A DNA stretch of 64,000 bases from Dethiobacter alkaliphilus AHT 1 (lineage in GTDB: Bacteria > Bacillota > Dethiobacteria > Dethiobacterales > Dethiobacteraceae). Position 1 is the first letter of the stretch. Every line of letters starts with the position of its first letter. The stretch spans positions 1 to 64,000 of the forward strand of contig NZ_ACJM01000011.1 in NCBI RefSeq assembly GCF_000174415.1, read 5' to 3'. Positions 39,249 to 47,958 of this stretch are shown here, in pieces. The notes below the pieces were generated by a model that was given only the letters and a program-made list of their open reading frames with translations, was not told where the DNA came from and searched no databases. The position numbers were made by a program, and so were the translations under genes.

Positions 39249-40074
39249 AGGTCTGCAGGCTCTGATTCCAGAAATAGAGGATACCCCGCTCTCCGATGCG
39301 GTGGATGTGGATGTTGCACAAATCAGTGTTAACCCATATCAGCCCAGAAAGCATTTTGACGAGGAGAAACTGGCGGAGCTAGCTCGCTCCGTGGAACAGC
39401 ACGGAATTCTGCAACCGCTTATTGTGCGTCCCTCCGACGGAGAGTACGAACTGGTGGCGGGAGAAAGAAGGTTACGCGCTGCCAAAAAAGCCGGCCTACA
39501 AAGGGTCCCGGTGGTAATCCGTCCTCTCACCGACAAAGAGATGATGGAGATTGCCTTGATTGAAAACCTGCAAAGGCAGGATTTAAACCCGCTGGAAGAG
39601 GCACAGGCCTATCAGCGCCTGATGGAAGAGTTTAATTACACACAGGAACAGCTGGCTGAAAGGGTTGGAAAAAGCCGCTCAGCGGTGGCAAACACCCTGC
39701 GCCTCACCGCTCTGCACCCCGAGGCACGCAATTTTGTGGCCAACCAGCAGTTAAGTGAGGGGCATGCCCGGGCCATTCTGTCTCTACCCTTGGAAAAGCA
39801 ACCCCTAGCCGCCCGTAAAGCGGTGGAGTTGGGCCTGTCAGTCCGGGATACGGAGAGAATGGCCGGCCAGGAGCCGAAGAAGAAAGCGGCGAGAAAGCCA
39901 AGGGCAGCAACCGGTGGGGCCACAGACAGCTATATTGCCGACTTGGAGGACAGGTTGCGTCAGGTCTGTGGAACGGCAGTAAACGTTCGCATGTCTGCCA
40001 AAGGCGGCGGCAAGTTGGAGATTCAGTTTTACGATCTGGATGAACTGGAAAGAGTATGCGAGATATTATTTTAA
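39226..40074 (+). CDS. parB: Chromosome partitioning protein ParB (Spo0J)
   Basis: 282 residues. A CTP-dependent clamp that loads at parS. It begins KKRLGKGLQALIP and has NPYQPRKHFDEEKL, the CTP motif GERRLRAAKKAGL, ALIENLQRQDLNPLEEA and HTH VGKSRSAVANTLRL. A Lys/Arg/Ala-rich linker leads to the dimerisation domain. Two parS sites lie just downstream. Confidence 0.96.
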   Translation: MSKKRLGKGLQALIPEIEDTPLSDAVDVDVAQISVNPYQPRKHFDEEKLAELARSVEQHGILQPLIVRPSDGEYELVAGERRLRAAKKAGLQRVPVVIRPLTDKEMMEIALIENLQRQDLNPLEEAQAYQRLMEEFNYTQEQLAERVGKSRSAVANTLRLTALHPEARNFVANQQLSEGHARAILSLPLEKQPLAARKAVELGLSVRDTERMAGQEPKKKAARKPRAATGGATDSYIADLEDRLRQVCGTAVNVRMSAKGGGKLEIQFYDLDELERVCEILF

Positions 40075-40088
40075 TCAGTACTATAATT

Positions 40089-40104
40089 TGTTTCACGTGA
40101 AACA
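40089..40104. promoter_or_regulatory. parS: parS site 1
   Basis: TGTTTCACGTGAAACA, an exact match to the 16-bp parS palindrome. It starts 15 bp after parB. Confidence 0.97.
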
Positions 40105-40123
40105 TTTGCGGAAAATACCTTAG

Positions 40124-40139
40124 TGTTTCACGTGAAACA
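40124..40139. promoter_or_regulatory. parS: parS site 2
   Basis: A second exact 16-bp parS palindrome, 35 bp from the first (start to start), just before the DUF554 gene. Two sites together should give strong local ParB loading. Confidence 0.97.
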
Positions 40140-40167
40140 TTTAATCGGACAATAAGAGAGGTTGGCC

Positions 40168-40881
40168 ATGGAGGTTACATGGGGTTTTGCGCTCCTGGGT
40201 ACAGTGGTAAACAGTGCTGCCATTGTGGCCGGGGGCGTGCTTGGTTTATTTCTGGGAAGCCGGATACCGGAAAAAATGAAAGTGTTGGTGATGGAGGGCG
40301 TCTCGCTGGCAGTGCTGCTAATCGGTATAAAAATGGCGCTGGAAGCGCAAAACATCCTGGTTGTGGTGTTAAGTGTGGTTTTGGGCGGGATTGCCGGGGA
40401 GTTGATAGGTATTGATGCCTGGCTGCGTCGAACCGGAGCATGGTTGGAGCAGCGGGCAGCTAAGAGTGAATCGGGAATTTCCCGTGCTTTCGTGTTTGGT
40501 ACCCTGTTGTACTGTGTGGGTGCCATGGCCGTAAATGGAGCGTTGGAAAGCGGCCTGCTGGGGCGGCATGACACCCTTTATGTAAAAGCCGTTTTGGACG
40601 GGGCCATTGCTGTTTCCGCTGCGGCAACAATGGGCATCGGTATTACACTCTCCGCGGTACCGGTGATGATCTATCAGGGGGGGATTGCGTTGGCCGCAGG
40701 CACACTGCAGCCTTTTTTAGGGCCGGAAGTTGTAACTGAGCTCTCAGGTGTGGGCGGTTTGCTCATTGTGGCCATTGGGCTTAACTTGTTGGAGTTAAAG
40801 GAGATCAGGGTGGCAAATTTTCTGCCCGCATTTATTGTGGTTTTAATCTGGACCGGGATACTGCCAAATTTATTTTATTAG
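40168..40881 (+). CDS. DUF554 membrane protein
   Basis: 237 residues with about six to seven hydrophobic segments. Family marks are LGTVVNSAAIVAGGVLGLFLG at the start, VLGGIAGELIGI, and GTLLYCVGAMAVNGALESG in the middle, and YQGGIALAAG near the end. Members are likely transporters, but the substrate is unknown. ATG at 40168 follows AGAGAGG. In several Clostridia it lies near parB, as it does here. Confidence 0.85.
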   Translation: MEVTWGFALLGTVVNSAAIVAGGVLGLFLGSRIPEKMKVLVMEGVSLAVLLIGIKMALEAQNILVVVLSVVLGGIAGELIGIDAWLRRTGAWLEQRAAKSESGISRAFVFGTLLYCVGAMAVNGALESGLLGRHDTLYVKAVLDGAIAVSAAATMGIGITLSAVPVMIYQGGIALAAGTLQPFLGPEVVTELSGVGGLLIVAIGLNLLELKEIRVANFLPAFIVVLIWTGILPNLFY

Positions 40882-40944
40882 TTACAAGGATTTGATTTCT
40901 TTATGGCGAAAATTTTATAGCTGCACTTTTATAGGAGGTTTTGT

Positions 40945-41442
40945 ATGGAAGAATATTTGTTATTAATTTTTTTGGCGGCTGTGGCGGTGCTGTTTATTTT
41001 TTATCTGGTCTTATATCGTAAGTTTTTATTTCTTTCCCGTCGGTACCAGGAGTTTATGGTCGGGGGAAACGGGGAAAGCCTGGAAGGAACGCTGGAAAAC
41101 CTTTTTGCCGATATCCGAATGGTTAATGAGAGTATTAATTCTAACCGGAAGCGGATGGAGAAGATTGAAAAAGTGCTGGATACCGCAACGCGCGGTATCG
41201 GAGTGGTTCGTTTCAATGCTTTCCAGGAAACCGGCAGTGACCTCAGTTTTGCTGTGGCCTATCTGGATGCACAGAGAAACGGCGTGGTTATAAGCAGTAT
41301 TTACGGCAGGGAAGAATCACGGACGTATGCCAAGCCGGTTAAGAACGGGGAGTCCACCTACCAGCTGAGTATGGAGGAACAAGAAGCTATCCGTCAGGCG
41401 GCGGCCTCCCTGCAGCCGCTCTCCATACAGGAAAAAACATGA
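40945..41442 (+). CDS. DUF4446 membrane-anchored protein
   Basis: 165 residues. One N-terminal transmembrane helix (LLLIFLAAVAVLFIFYLVLYR), a coiled-coil-like region at about 50-85 and a C-terminal domain with GIGVVRFNAFQETGSDLSFA and SIYGREESRTYAKPV, which are typical of DUF4446, a family found near parB in Firmicutes. Its function is not known. AGGAGG lies upstream of the ATG, and its end overlaps the lipid kinase gene by 4 nt. Confidence 0.85.
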   Translation: MEEYLLLIFLAAVAVLFIFYLVLYRKFLFLSRRYQEFMVGGNGESLEGTLENLFADIRMVNESINSNRKRMEKIEKVLDTATRGIGVVRFNAFQETGSDLSFAVAYLDAQRNGVVISSIYGREESRTYAKPVKNGESTYQLSMEEQEAIRQAAASLQPLSIQEKT

Positions 41443-42395
41443 GTCCACAGCATTTTGAGGATAGGGCCAGCCATCTGCCTGCTAAAGACAGGCCGCTGTA
41501 TTTTATCATTAATCCTGCAGCCAGCAACGGCAAAGCCCGCACAGCCTGGGACGAATTACAGCAATACCTGCATCAACAAGACATCCCCTACTGGTTTGCC
41601 ATCAGTGAGGATGAGGATAATCTGACAGCACTGGCAAAGAAGGCGGCAGAAACACCGGGGGCTGTGGTAGCCGGGGTGGGGGGTGACGGGACCATGTCCC
41701 TCATTGCCACGGCCATTTACGGCACCGATGCCGTGTTGGGTATTATCCCGGCCGGAACGGGAAACGATTTTGCCCGTACGTTTTCTATTCCTGCCAACCC
41801 CGTTCAGGCCTGCCGCAGCTTGCTTGACGGTAATATAGTGCCTTTGGACCTGGGGCGTCTGAACGGAAAGCTGTTTTATAATGTGGTGGGGGCCGGCCTG
41901 GATGCGGAGGTGGTGGCCGATGCCAACCGATTGTTTAAAAAAGTTTCCGGTTCACTGGGATACATGCTGGCCTTGGTTAAACAGTTGGTGTTTTATCGCC
42001 CACATCGCTTTCACATTACTGTGGATGGAAAACACACGGAATTGGACGCCTGGCTTGTTTCGGTGGCTAACGCCCAATACTACGGCAGCGGCATGAGAGT
42101 AGCTCCGGAAGCCGATCCCCAGGATGGCTATGCAGATGTGGTCATTGTGGGTAAACTACACCGCCTGCAGTTTATGCGCCTCTTCCCCCTGGTTTATCAG
42201 GGTAAGCACGTAAAACATCCGGCAGTACAAGTTTTGCGCGGCAAACAAATTGCTGTAAAATGTGCTAAGCCCCTTCATGTGCATGCCGACGGTGAACTGA
42301 TCGGTAAAACTCCGCTGAAAGTAGAGATGTGCCATCACGCCATTAGCATAAAGGTCCCTGCTGCAGAAAACGAAAAAATAAGCCCGGCAGTATAA
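41439..42395 (+). CDS. Diacylglycerol/lipid kinase family protein
   Basis: 318 residues. Opens the catalytic domain with LYFIINPAASNGKA; GVGGDGTMSLIATAIYG and IIPAGTGNDFART are the nucleotide-binding signatures of DgkB/YegS-type kinases. GMRVAPEADPQDGYADVVI and HVHADGELIGKTP appear in the C-terminal half. It phosphorylates diacylglycerol or a related lipid; the actual lipid is not readable. Translation is coupled to the previous gene (ATGA overlap). Confidence 0.92.
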   Translation: MSPQHFEDRASHLPAKDRPLYFIINPAASNGKARTAWDELQQYLHQQDIPYWFAISEDEDNLTALAKKAAETPGAVVAGVGGDGTMSLIATAIYGTDAVLGIIPAGTGNDFARTFSIPANPVQACRSLLDGNIVPLDLGRLNGKLFYNVVGAGLDAEVVADANRLFKKVSGSLGYMLALVKQLVFYRPHRFHITVDGKHTELDAWLVSVANAQYYGSGMRVAPEADPQDGYADVVIVGKLHRLQFMRLFPLVYQGKHVKHPAVQVLRGKQIAVKCAKPLHVHADGELIGKTPLKVEMCHHAISIKVPAAENEKISPAV

Positions 42396-42443
42396 AAACA
42401 CCGCTAAATGCGAAGGATAATGCCAGAAAAGGAGGCATGATCC

Positions 42444-42683
42444 ATGGAACGCAGAATTGCAGTGGAAGAAGGTTTGTCCCCCATCAGGGAATATTTGCAG
42501 CAGAAAGGGTATAAGGTCGTAGATATGAAGTCTGTTGCTCAGGCTGATGCGGCAGTTATCAGCGGTGGTGACAAAAACTTTATGAATATGCAGGACGCCA
42601 TGACCGATGCCCCGGTAATCAGTGCCCAGGGGTTGACGCCAGAAGATGTCCTGAAACAACTGGAAAGCAAATGGTTGCACTAA
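42444..42683 (+). CDS. UPF0180 (YkuS-like) protein
   Basis: 79 residues. It matches the UPF0180 family by MERRIAVEEGLSPIREYLQQKG, AVISGGDKNFMNMQDAM and PVISAQGLTPEDVLKQLE. It is small, soluble and has no known function. AGGAGG precedes the ATG. A bidirectional terminator overlaps its stop codon. Confidence 0.85.
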   Translation: MERRIAVEEGLSPIREYLQQKGYKVVDMKSVAQADAAVISGGDKNFMNMQDAMTDAPVISAQGLTPEDVLKQLESKWLH

Positions 42684-42717
42684 AAAATCAGGCACCGACG
42701 GGTGCCTGATTTTTTTA
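42682..42717. terminator. Bidirectional terminator between ykuS-like gene and yyaC
   Basis: A stem of about 14 bp, AAAAATCAGGCACC against GGTGCCTGATTTTT, with a 3-nt loop. A and T tracts on both sides let it stop transcripts from both convergent genes. Confidence 0.92.
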
Positions 42718-42723
42718 GTGTGC

Positions 42724-43362
42724 TCATCCTGAATGTACAAGTTCGGGCTTGCCTTGCTTTTTACTGTCGTCACTGCTTAGCCTGGGTAGGCTCTGCAGGC
42801 TGAAATAAAGCCCCCGGGCGATGGTTTCCGCCAGCCGGACCACCACGCTGAGGCGGGTGTTTTGCAAAACAAAGTACTCTAAGAAACCTCCCACATTAAC
42901 AATGCCGTTGATATGGATTTCTCCTACGGCGGGTAACTCTTTGTTTACTCCTGCTCCCGGTTTCATGGGACCAATGCCGATGTCGATGGACCCCACGCTT
43001 TCCATCCGCCCCAGGCAGGCATCCACCGCAATTATCAGAGGAGAGGGGTAAGTGTTATTAATTTTGTCAATGGTTTCTGCTAAATTAACTGCATGTACCG
43101 GTTCATCCAGAGTGCCAAAAATTGCGGCATGCCTGGGTTGAAGGCGTCCTAGTTTGGTGCCGATTAACGGTCCCAGGGCATCGCCTGTGGACCGGTCTGT
43201 CCCGATACACAACACCACAAGCTGATGAACGGGTTGCTGATATTTATCCTCCAGCATCTGATTAAGTGTACACCTAATTTTTTGAACTGCAAAAGGATCG
43301 GTACTTTCAACTCTGACGTTCTTTTTATGTGGACTCAGAAGACGATTTCCAATGTTAGACAT
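42724..43362 (-). CDS. yyaC: Spore protease YyaC (DUF1256)
   Basis: 212 residues. Family marks: VVLCIGTDRSTGDALGPLIG, PLIIAVDACLGRMESVGSI, GPMKPGAGVNKELPAVGEI and NVGGFLEYFVLQNTRL. In B. subtilis YyaC is a spore-associated protease-like protein related to Gpr. ATG at 43362 with a GGGGG stretch six bases upstream is chosen over a TTG five codons earlier. It is a minus-strand gene inside the rightward arm. Supports an endospore-forming host. Confidence 0.9.
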   Translation of the reverse strand: MSNIGNRLLSPHKKNVRVESTDPFAVQKIRCTLNQMLEDKYQQPVHQLVVLCIGTDRSTGDALGPLIGTKLGRLQPRHAAIFGTLDEPVHAVNLAETIDKINNTYPSPLIIAVDACLGRMESVGSIDIGIGPMKPGAGVNKELPAVGEIHINGIVNVGGFLEYFVLQNTRLSVVVRLAETIARGLYFSLQSLPRLSSDDSKKQGKPELVHSG

Positions 43363-43456
43363 AGCATACCCCCGCAAAGAATACGTATATGATAGTATAT
43401 TTAACTGCCATCCTTTTTATGTGTAGAGTATTTGGCATACTATGGTAATTTTCGTT

Positions 43457-43470
43457 ATTTCCCGGGAAAT
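43457..43470. promoter_or_regulatory. Noc-binding site (NBS)
   Basis: ATTTCCCGGGAAAT, an exact match to the 14-bp palindrome bound by Bacillus subtilis Noc. It lies between yyaC and the cvpA-like gene, 23 bp before the latter's start codon, so it may also affect that promoter. Confidence 0.85.
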
Positions 43471-43492
43471 AAAGTTATGCGGAGGTTTTAGA

Positions 43493-44131
43493 ATGTCCTG
43501 GATCGATCTGGCTGCATTGACCATGACCCTGTGGAGCGCGGCAAAGGGCTACATCTACGGCGGCTATAAAATGTTTCTGCACTGTCTGGGGCTGGGGGCA
43601 GCTTTAGCCATGGCGGTTTATTTTCAACGTCCATTTAGTGCCTACCTTAATCAGGAGTGGCAGGCAGAAACAGTCTTTGCAGAATTCTTTAGCAAAAATT
43701 CGCAATTGGTGCTGGAAGCCGGCACGTCCCAAACAACAGGAGTTAACCTCCCCCCCCTGGCCGGGCAGGTTATGCTGAGACTGATGCCGGAGGCACAGCT
43801 GCTGCCGGCGGCTACGGGAGAAGGAGCCCTGGCACTGATGGCAACCATGCTGGTAAAAGTGCTGGCTCTCTTTGTTTTCTTTGTATTTATAGCAGCGATT
43901 ATCACCCTGCTCATCAGAGTAAAGCACTTTGGAACAAATTGGAAAAATATACCAGAGCATCAGCGGCTGGTCGGTGTACTTTTGGGCGCTTTATATGGGC
44001 TGATGTTATCAATGGTGGTTTGTGTAGCGCTGGATGCCCTGTCCATGCTGGGCATTTTCGGTTTTTTGCATCAAGACCTGACCGTTTCCTATCTTGCCTG
44101 GATGGTATCTTATCTACTGCAGTTTATCTGA
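43493..44131 (+). CDS. CvpA-like membrane protein
   Basis: 212 residues with about four hydrophobic segments (near 5-20, 25-45, 110-140 and 155-185) and the CvpA-like start SWIDLAALTMTLWSAAKGYIYGG. The family is named for colicin V production but its true role is unknown; envelope homeostasis is the usual suggestion. ATG at 43493 has GGAGG upstream; a longer frame to 43442 crosses the Noc site and lacks a ribosome site. Confidence 0.75.
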   Translation: MSWIDLAALTMTLWSAAKGYIYGGYKMFLHCLGLGAALAMAVYFQRPFSAYLNQEWQAETVFAEFFSKNSQLVLEAGTSQTTGVNLPPLAGQVMLRLMPEAQLLPAATGEGALALMATMLVKVLALFVFFVFIAAIITLLIRVKHFGTNWKNIPEHQRLVGVLLGALYGLMLSMVVCVALDALSMLGIFGFLHQDLTVSYLAWMVSYLLQFI

Positions 44132-44146
44132 TAAGCAGTGATATGA

Positions 44147-44914
<768 letters not shown>

Positions 44915-44944
44915 GTTTACTTAGGCTAGGTAAGGAGTTTTTTG

Positions 44945-45832
44945 ATGCAGGAATTACTACAGGGCAACTTCTTAGGTGCCAATCTGGAGGATGTACTTTA
45001 TCCTCTGGCTCTGAATTGGGGCGGCCGGATTTTGACAATCCTTATCATTCTGGTTCTGACCAGACTGGCCATGCGCTTTGGTAACGCTCTGATTCACCGT
45101 ATCTTCGCACCAACGGAGGACAAGCCTTCCTATATACCGGAAAACAAGGTAAACACGCTGATTGCGCTGTTATCCTCTATCCTGCGCTATGTACTTTATG
45201 CGCTGGCCGGTGTGCTAATACTTGCAGAACTGGGTCTGGAAATTGGGCCCATCCTGGCCGGTGCCGGTGTCTTGGGCCTGGCCGTGGGCTTTGGCGCGCA
45301 AAACCTGGTAAGAGATCTCTTAGGCGGATTCTTTATCATTCTGGAAGATCAGTTTTCTGTGGGCGATTTCATAACCACCGGCTCCTATTCCGGTATTGTG
45401 GAAGAGCTGGGGCTTAGAATCACCAAGATCCGCGATTTTGGCGGCGAGCTCCATATTTTGCCCAACGGGATGATTGAAACGGTAACCAACAGAACCCGCG
45501 GCAACATGCGCGCCATGGTGGATGTGGGTGTGGCCTACGAGGAAGATGTGGACCATGTTCTTGTGGTGCTGGAAGAGCTGATGCGGGAGTTTGGTGAAAG
45601 TGAACAGGATGTGGTAGAGGGTCCCACCGTATTGGGCGTGGTGGAACTGGCAGACTCTTCTGTGGAAATCCGCATTATTGCCAGAACAGAACCCATGACA
45701 CAGTGGCAGGTGGAACGGAATATGCTGCGGGCCATTAAAAATAAATTTGATGAGCTGGGCATTGAAATCCCCTATCCACGCCGGGTAATTTATGACCGGG
45801 GCAATGACAAGGAGGAAAATCAGCATGGCTGA
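44945..45832 (+). CDS. Small-conductance mechanosensitive channel (MscS family)
   Basis: 295 residues. Three hydrophobic segments precede the pore helix region AGAGVLGLAVGFGAQNLVRDLLGGFFII, the MscS signature, followed by the beta domain (EDQFSVGDFI, EELGLRITKIRDFGGELHILPNG) and a C-terminal alpha/beta domain. It opens on membrane tension and lets ions escape during hypo-osmotic shock. ATG at 44945 has AAGGAG seven bases upstream. It overlaps the next gene by 8 nt. Confidence 0.93.
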   Translation: MQELLQGNFLGANLEDVLYPLALNWGGRILTILIILVLTRLAMRFGNALIHRIFAPTEDKPSYIPENKVNTLIALLSSILRYVLYALAGVLILAELGLEIGPILAGAGVLGLAVGFGAQNLVRDLLGGFFIILEDQFSVGDFITTGSYSGIVEELGLRITKIRDFGGELHILPNGMIETVTNRTRGNMRAMVDVGVAYEEDVDHVLVVLEELMREFGESEQDVVEGPTVLGVVELADSSVEIRIIARTEPMTQWQVERNMLRAIKNKFDELGIEIPYPRRVIYDRGNDKEENQHG

Positions 45833-46019
45833 TTATGCCGTGGGCCAAACAGTTCGCATGAAAAAACAGCATCCCTGCGGCAGCAATGTCTGGCAGATTC
45901 TGCGCATCGGCATGGATTTTCGCATTAAATGCAGCGGATGCGGACGCAGCGTCATGGTGCCCAGAGCTAAATTCGAAAAAGGCGTACGTGAAGTACTCAC
46001 CGATAATGAAAAGAGCTAA
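45825..46019 (+). CDS. DUF951 protein
   Basis: 64 residues. The pattern YAVGQTVRMKKQHPCGSNVW, RIGMDFRIKCSGCGRSVMVPR marks DUF951, a small conserved Firmicute family often next to mscS and near rpsF. Cys residues in HPCG and CSGCG may hold a metal. AAGGAGG lies upstream, inside mscS. Function unknown. Confidence 0.9.
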   Translation: MADYAVGQTVRMKKQHPCGSNVWQILRIGMDFRIKCSGCGRSVMVPRAKFEKGVREVLTDNEKS

Positions 46020-46022
46020 ACC

Positions 46023-46047
46023 AAAACCCCGGCGTGCCGGGGTTTTT
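46023..46047 (+). terminator. Terminator after the DUF951 gene
   Basis: An 11-bp perfect stem, AAAACCCCGGC with its complement, a short loop and five T residues. It starts 3 nt past the stop codon and ends the adk-mscS-DUF951 transcript. Confidence 0.9.
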
Positions 46048-46058
46048 CCATACTTCTT

Positions 46059-46129
46059 GTGGGGTCAGGCCCCACATATGAACCTATGCAATATATTGCA
46101 CGGTTTAAGCGAAAAAAGGTCCGTCCCTG
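46059..46129 (-). repeat. Dispersed palindromic repeat, copy B
   Basis: Inverted relative to copy A at 11391-11503. It holds a palindrome GTGGGGTCAGGCCCCAC at 46059-46075 and the 40-bp core at 46087-46127 that matches 11411-11450 at 35 of 40 positions. Its left part overlaps the 3' end of the SIR2-like gene, which ends inside it. Confidence 0.75.
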
Positions 46130-47049
46130 TTTTGCGTTTCGCGGCAGAATTGGGGGAAGCCGGAGACAGCGCGCCAGGGGACGGCGGGCGGCAAGAGTTC
46201 TCCGATGGCGGCACACCGTTTTTCATCACGGTTGATGATGACCACCTCTTCCAGGCTGAGATTGTTTTTGATGCCGCTTATGAACCGGGCGCGAATGTCG
46301 GCGTCCCGTTGGGCAAAAGACAGCCCGCCGATGATAATGCGGGTGGCGCGGGCTAAAAGCCGGTCGGCCTGCTGCCAGAGGGGGGTAAGGGGCCGGGCCA
46401 GAACAGATGCTTTATGGAAGGTGGGCGGGATAATCAGCGGAATCAGGGGCTTTTGGCACAGCGGGCAGGGCTGTTGGTGATAAGCGTCGGCCAGGATGTG
46501 CCGGTAACGGTTTGCCGAGTAACTGCAGCTTAGGCACCTAAGCCAGCTTATGGAGCCGTGAAGTTTGTAGATGGGCACGGCGCCGGCTTTTGCCGTATGG
46601 CAGGGGCGACAGTAGCTTTCTGTAAAGGAGAGGGAATAATCTTCCCCCAAACCTGTACGCCACCACAATACGTCCTCTAATATTAAATCATAGTTAAAAG
46701 TAAGGACCCGGGCGTCGGTGTTGGCCAAAAGCCGCGCAAAGTCCTGGTACCAGCCCACATCACCGCCGGTGCGGCAGATGTCAAGAAATTTACGGGAACA
46801 CTGGTTGATGGTCATGCCGAAAGCCCAGATTAAATCAAAGAAAACCGGCTTATTTATAGCTGCTGCCAGCAAGTCTTCTATGTTTTGGGTGCCGGTTTCT
46901 GCGGCATAACCAACGGCACGGTCCAGTACTTCCCAAACAGTCTTATCGGCCAGGGTTTCTTTGGTTTGTTCCACCGCAGCGATAAAGTTTTTCATGGTGG
47001 GCACGCCGGCATCGCTGGAAAAGCCGGCTCCCAGTAAATAAAGGTCCAT
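46105..47049 (-). CDS. SIR2-like protein with zinc cysteines
   Basis: 314 residues. It starts MDLYLLGAGFSSDAGVPT (residues 7-18 match the NAD-binding GAGxSxxxGIP of sirtuins); TFNYD (117-121) and KLHGS (162-166) fit the conserved Asn-Asp and catalytic His positions. Two Cys pairs at 172/175 and 195/198, with another at 147/150, suggest zinc binding. The 3' end of the gene falls inside repeat copy B, which supplies about the last eight codons (NRDGPFFA). It could be an NAD-dependent deacylase or an NAD-consuming defence-type SIR2 protein; no partner gene is seen. It is the only minus-strand gene in this part and lies by itself. Confidence 0.75.
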   Translation of the reverse strand: MDLYLLGAGFSSDAGVPTMKNFIAAVEQTKETLADKTVWEVLDRAVGYAAETGTQNIEDLLAAAINKPVFFDLIWAFGMTINQCSRKFLDICRTGGDVGWYQDFARLLANTDARVLTFNYDLILEDVLWWRTGLGEDYSLSFTESYCRPCHTAKAGAVPIYKLHGSISWLRCLSCSYSANRYRHILADAYHQQPCPLCQKPLIPLIIPPTFHKASVLARPLTPLWQQADRLLARATRIIIGGLSFAQRDADIRARFISGIKNNLSLEEVVIINRDEKRCAAIGELLPPAVPWRAVSGFPQFCRETQNRDGPFFA

Positions 47050-47152
47050 CTTATCACAGTCCTGTCGAAAAAAGTCATGTTAATAGCATGAGCATCATTT
47101 TTTAATCTCATGCTTGTCTTGTCTGGCTGATTATGGTACTATAAAGGATGTA

Positions 47153-47196
47153 CTTCCCTGCTCCCGGTTACCGGGGGCCAAAAGTCCATAGGGAGG
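47153..47196 (+). promoter_or_regulatory. Candidate rpsF leader structure over the ribosome site
   Basis: CTTCCCT at 47153-47159 can pair with AGGGAGG at 47190-47196 (one G-U), and an inner hairpin CCCGG/CCGGG forms at 47163-47175. The outer stem covers the first part of the rpsF ribosome site. Many bacteria have an S6:S18-binding hairpin here. A TATAAA -10 at 47140-47145 lies directly upstream. Not verified as that specific motif. Confidence 0.45.
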
Positions 47197-47210
47197 AGGT
47201 GAAATAGGCC

Positions 47211-47501
47211 ATGAACAAATACGAAACCATGTTTATTTTAAAGCCCGAACTGGAAGAGGAAGCTTATGATACTCTGGTGGAAAGATTTAAGGGTATCCTG
47301 GAAGGTGAAGGCGCTGAAGTAACCAATGTAAATCGCATGGGACGTCGCAAGTTGGCCTATGAGGTAAAGAAGAAGTTCAATGAAGGGTATTATGTGCTCT
47401 TCAACTATACCGGTGAGTCGCGTGCAACCGACGAGCTGGAGCGGAACTTCCGGATATCTGATGATGTCATTCGTTACCTCTTTGTTAAAGAAGAAGAATA
47501 A
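47211..47501 (+). CDS. rpsF: Ribosomal protein S6
   Basis: 96 residues, small-subunit protein that pairs with S18. It begins MNKYETMFILKPELEEEAYD and has RRKLAYEVKKKFNEGYYVLF and DDVIRYLFVK, all typical. GGAGGAGGTGA precedes the ATG. First of the rpsF-ssb-rpsR operon. Confidence 0.97.
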   Translation: MNKYETMFILKPELEEEAYDTLVERFKGILEGEGAEVTNVNRMGRRKLAYEVKKKFNEGYYVLFNYTGESRATDELERNFRISDDVIRYLFVKEEE

Positions 47502-47522
47502 AGTGTGCAGGTGGTGAAATGA

Positions 47523-47915
47523 ATGCTAAACCGTATCGTGCTGATAGGTCGTCTGACAAGAGACCCCGAGCTTAGGTACACACCGGCAAACGGCGTGGCG
47601 GTGGCCTCGTTTACGTTAGCTGTTAACCGCCGGTTTTCCTCACAGGGTGGACAGAAGGAAGCGGATTTTATACCCATTGTGGTCTGGCGCGCCCAGGCGG
47701 AAAACTGTGCCAAGTACCTGGGAAAAGGCAGCCTGGTGGCTGTGGAGGGCCGTTTGCAGATTCGCTCTTATGAGGACCGCGAAGGACAAAAGCGAACCGC
47801 AACAGAAGTGGTGGCCGACAGCGTCCAGTTCCTCGACACCAAGGAAAAGCGTTCATTTGACGGGCCACCGGCCTTCGATGATTCAATGATTGGTGAAGAT
47901 GACGTTCCCTTTTAA
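47523..47915 (+). CDS. ssb: Single-stranded DNA-binding protein
   Basis: 130 residues. The OB fold begins [23 protein letters not shown] and has [22 protein letters not shown] and [12 protein letters not shown]. The acidic tail ends DDVPF, which docks partner proteins. It lies between rpsF and rpsR, the classic order. Confidence 0.97.
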   Translation: MLNRIVLIGRLTRDPELRYTPANGVAVASFTLAVNRRFSSQGGQKEADFIPIVVWRAQAENCAKYLGKGSLVAVEGRLQIRSYEDREGQKRTATEVVADSVQFLDTKEKRSFDGPPAFDDSMIGEDDVPF

Positions 47916-47958
47916 GCCTGCCTGAGGGCGGTTGTGGGAACAAAAGGAGGTTTAGGTA

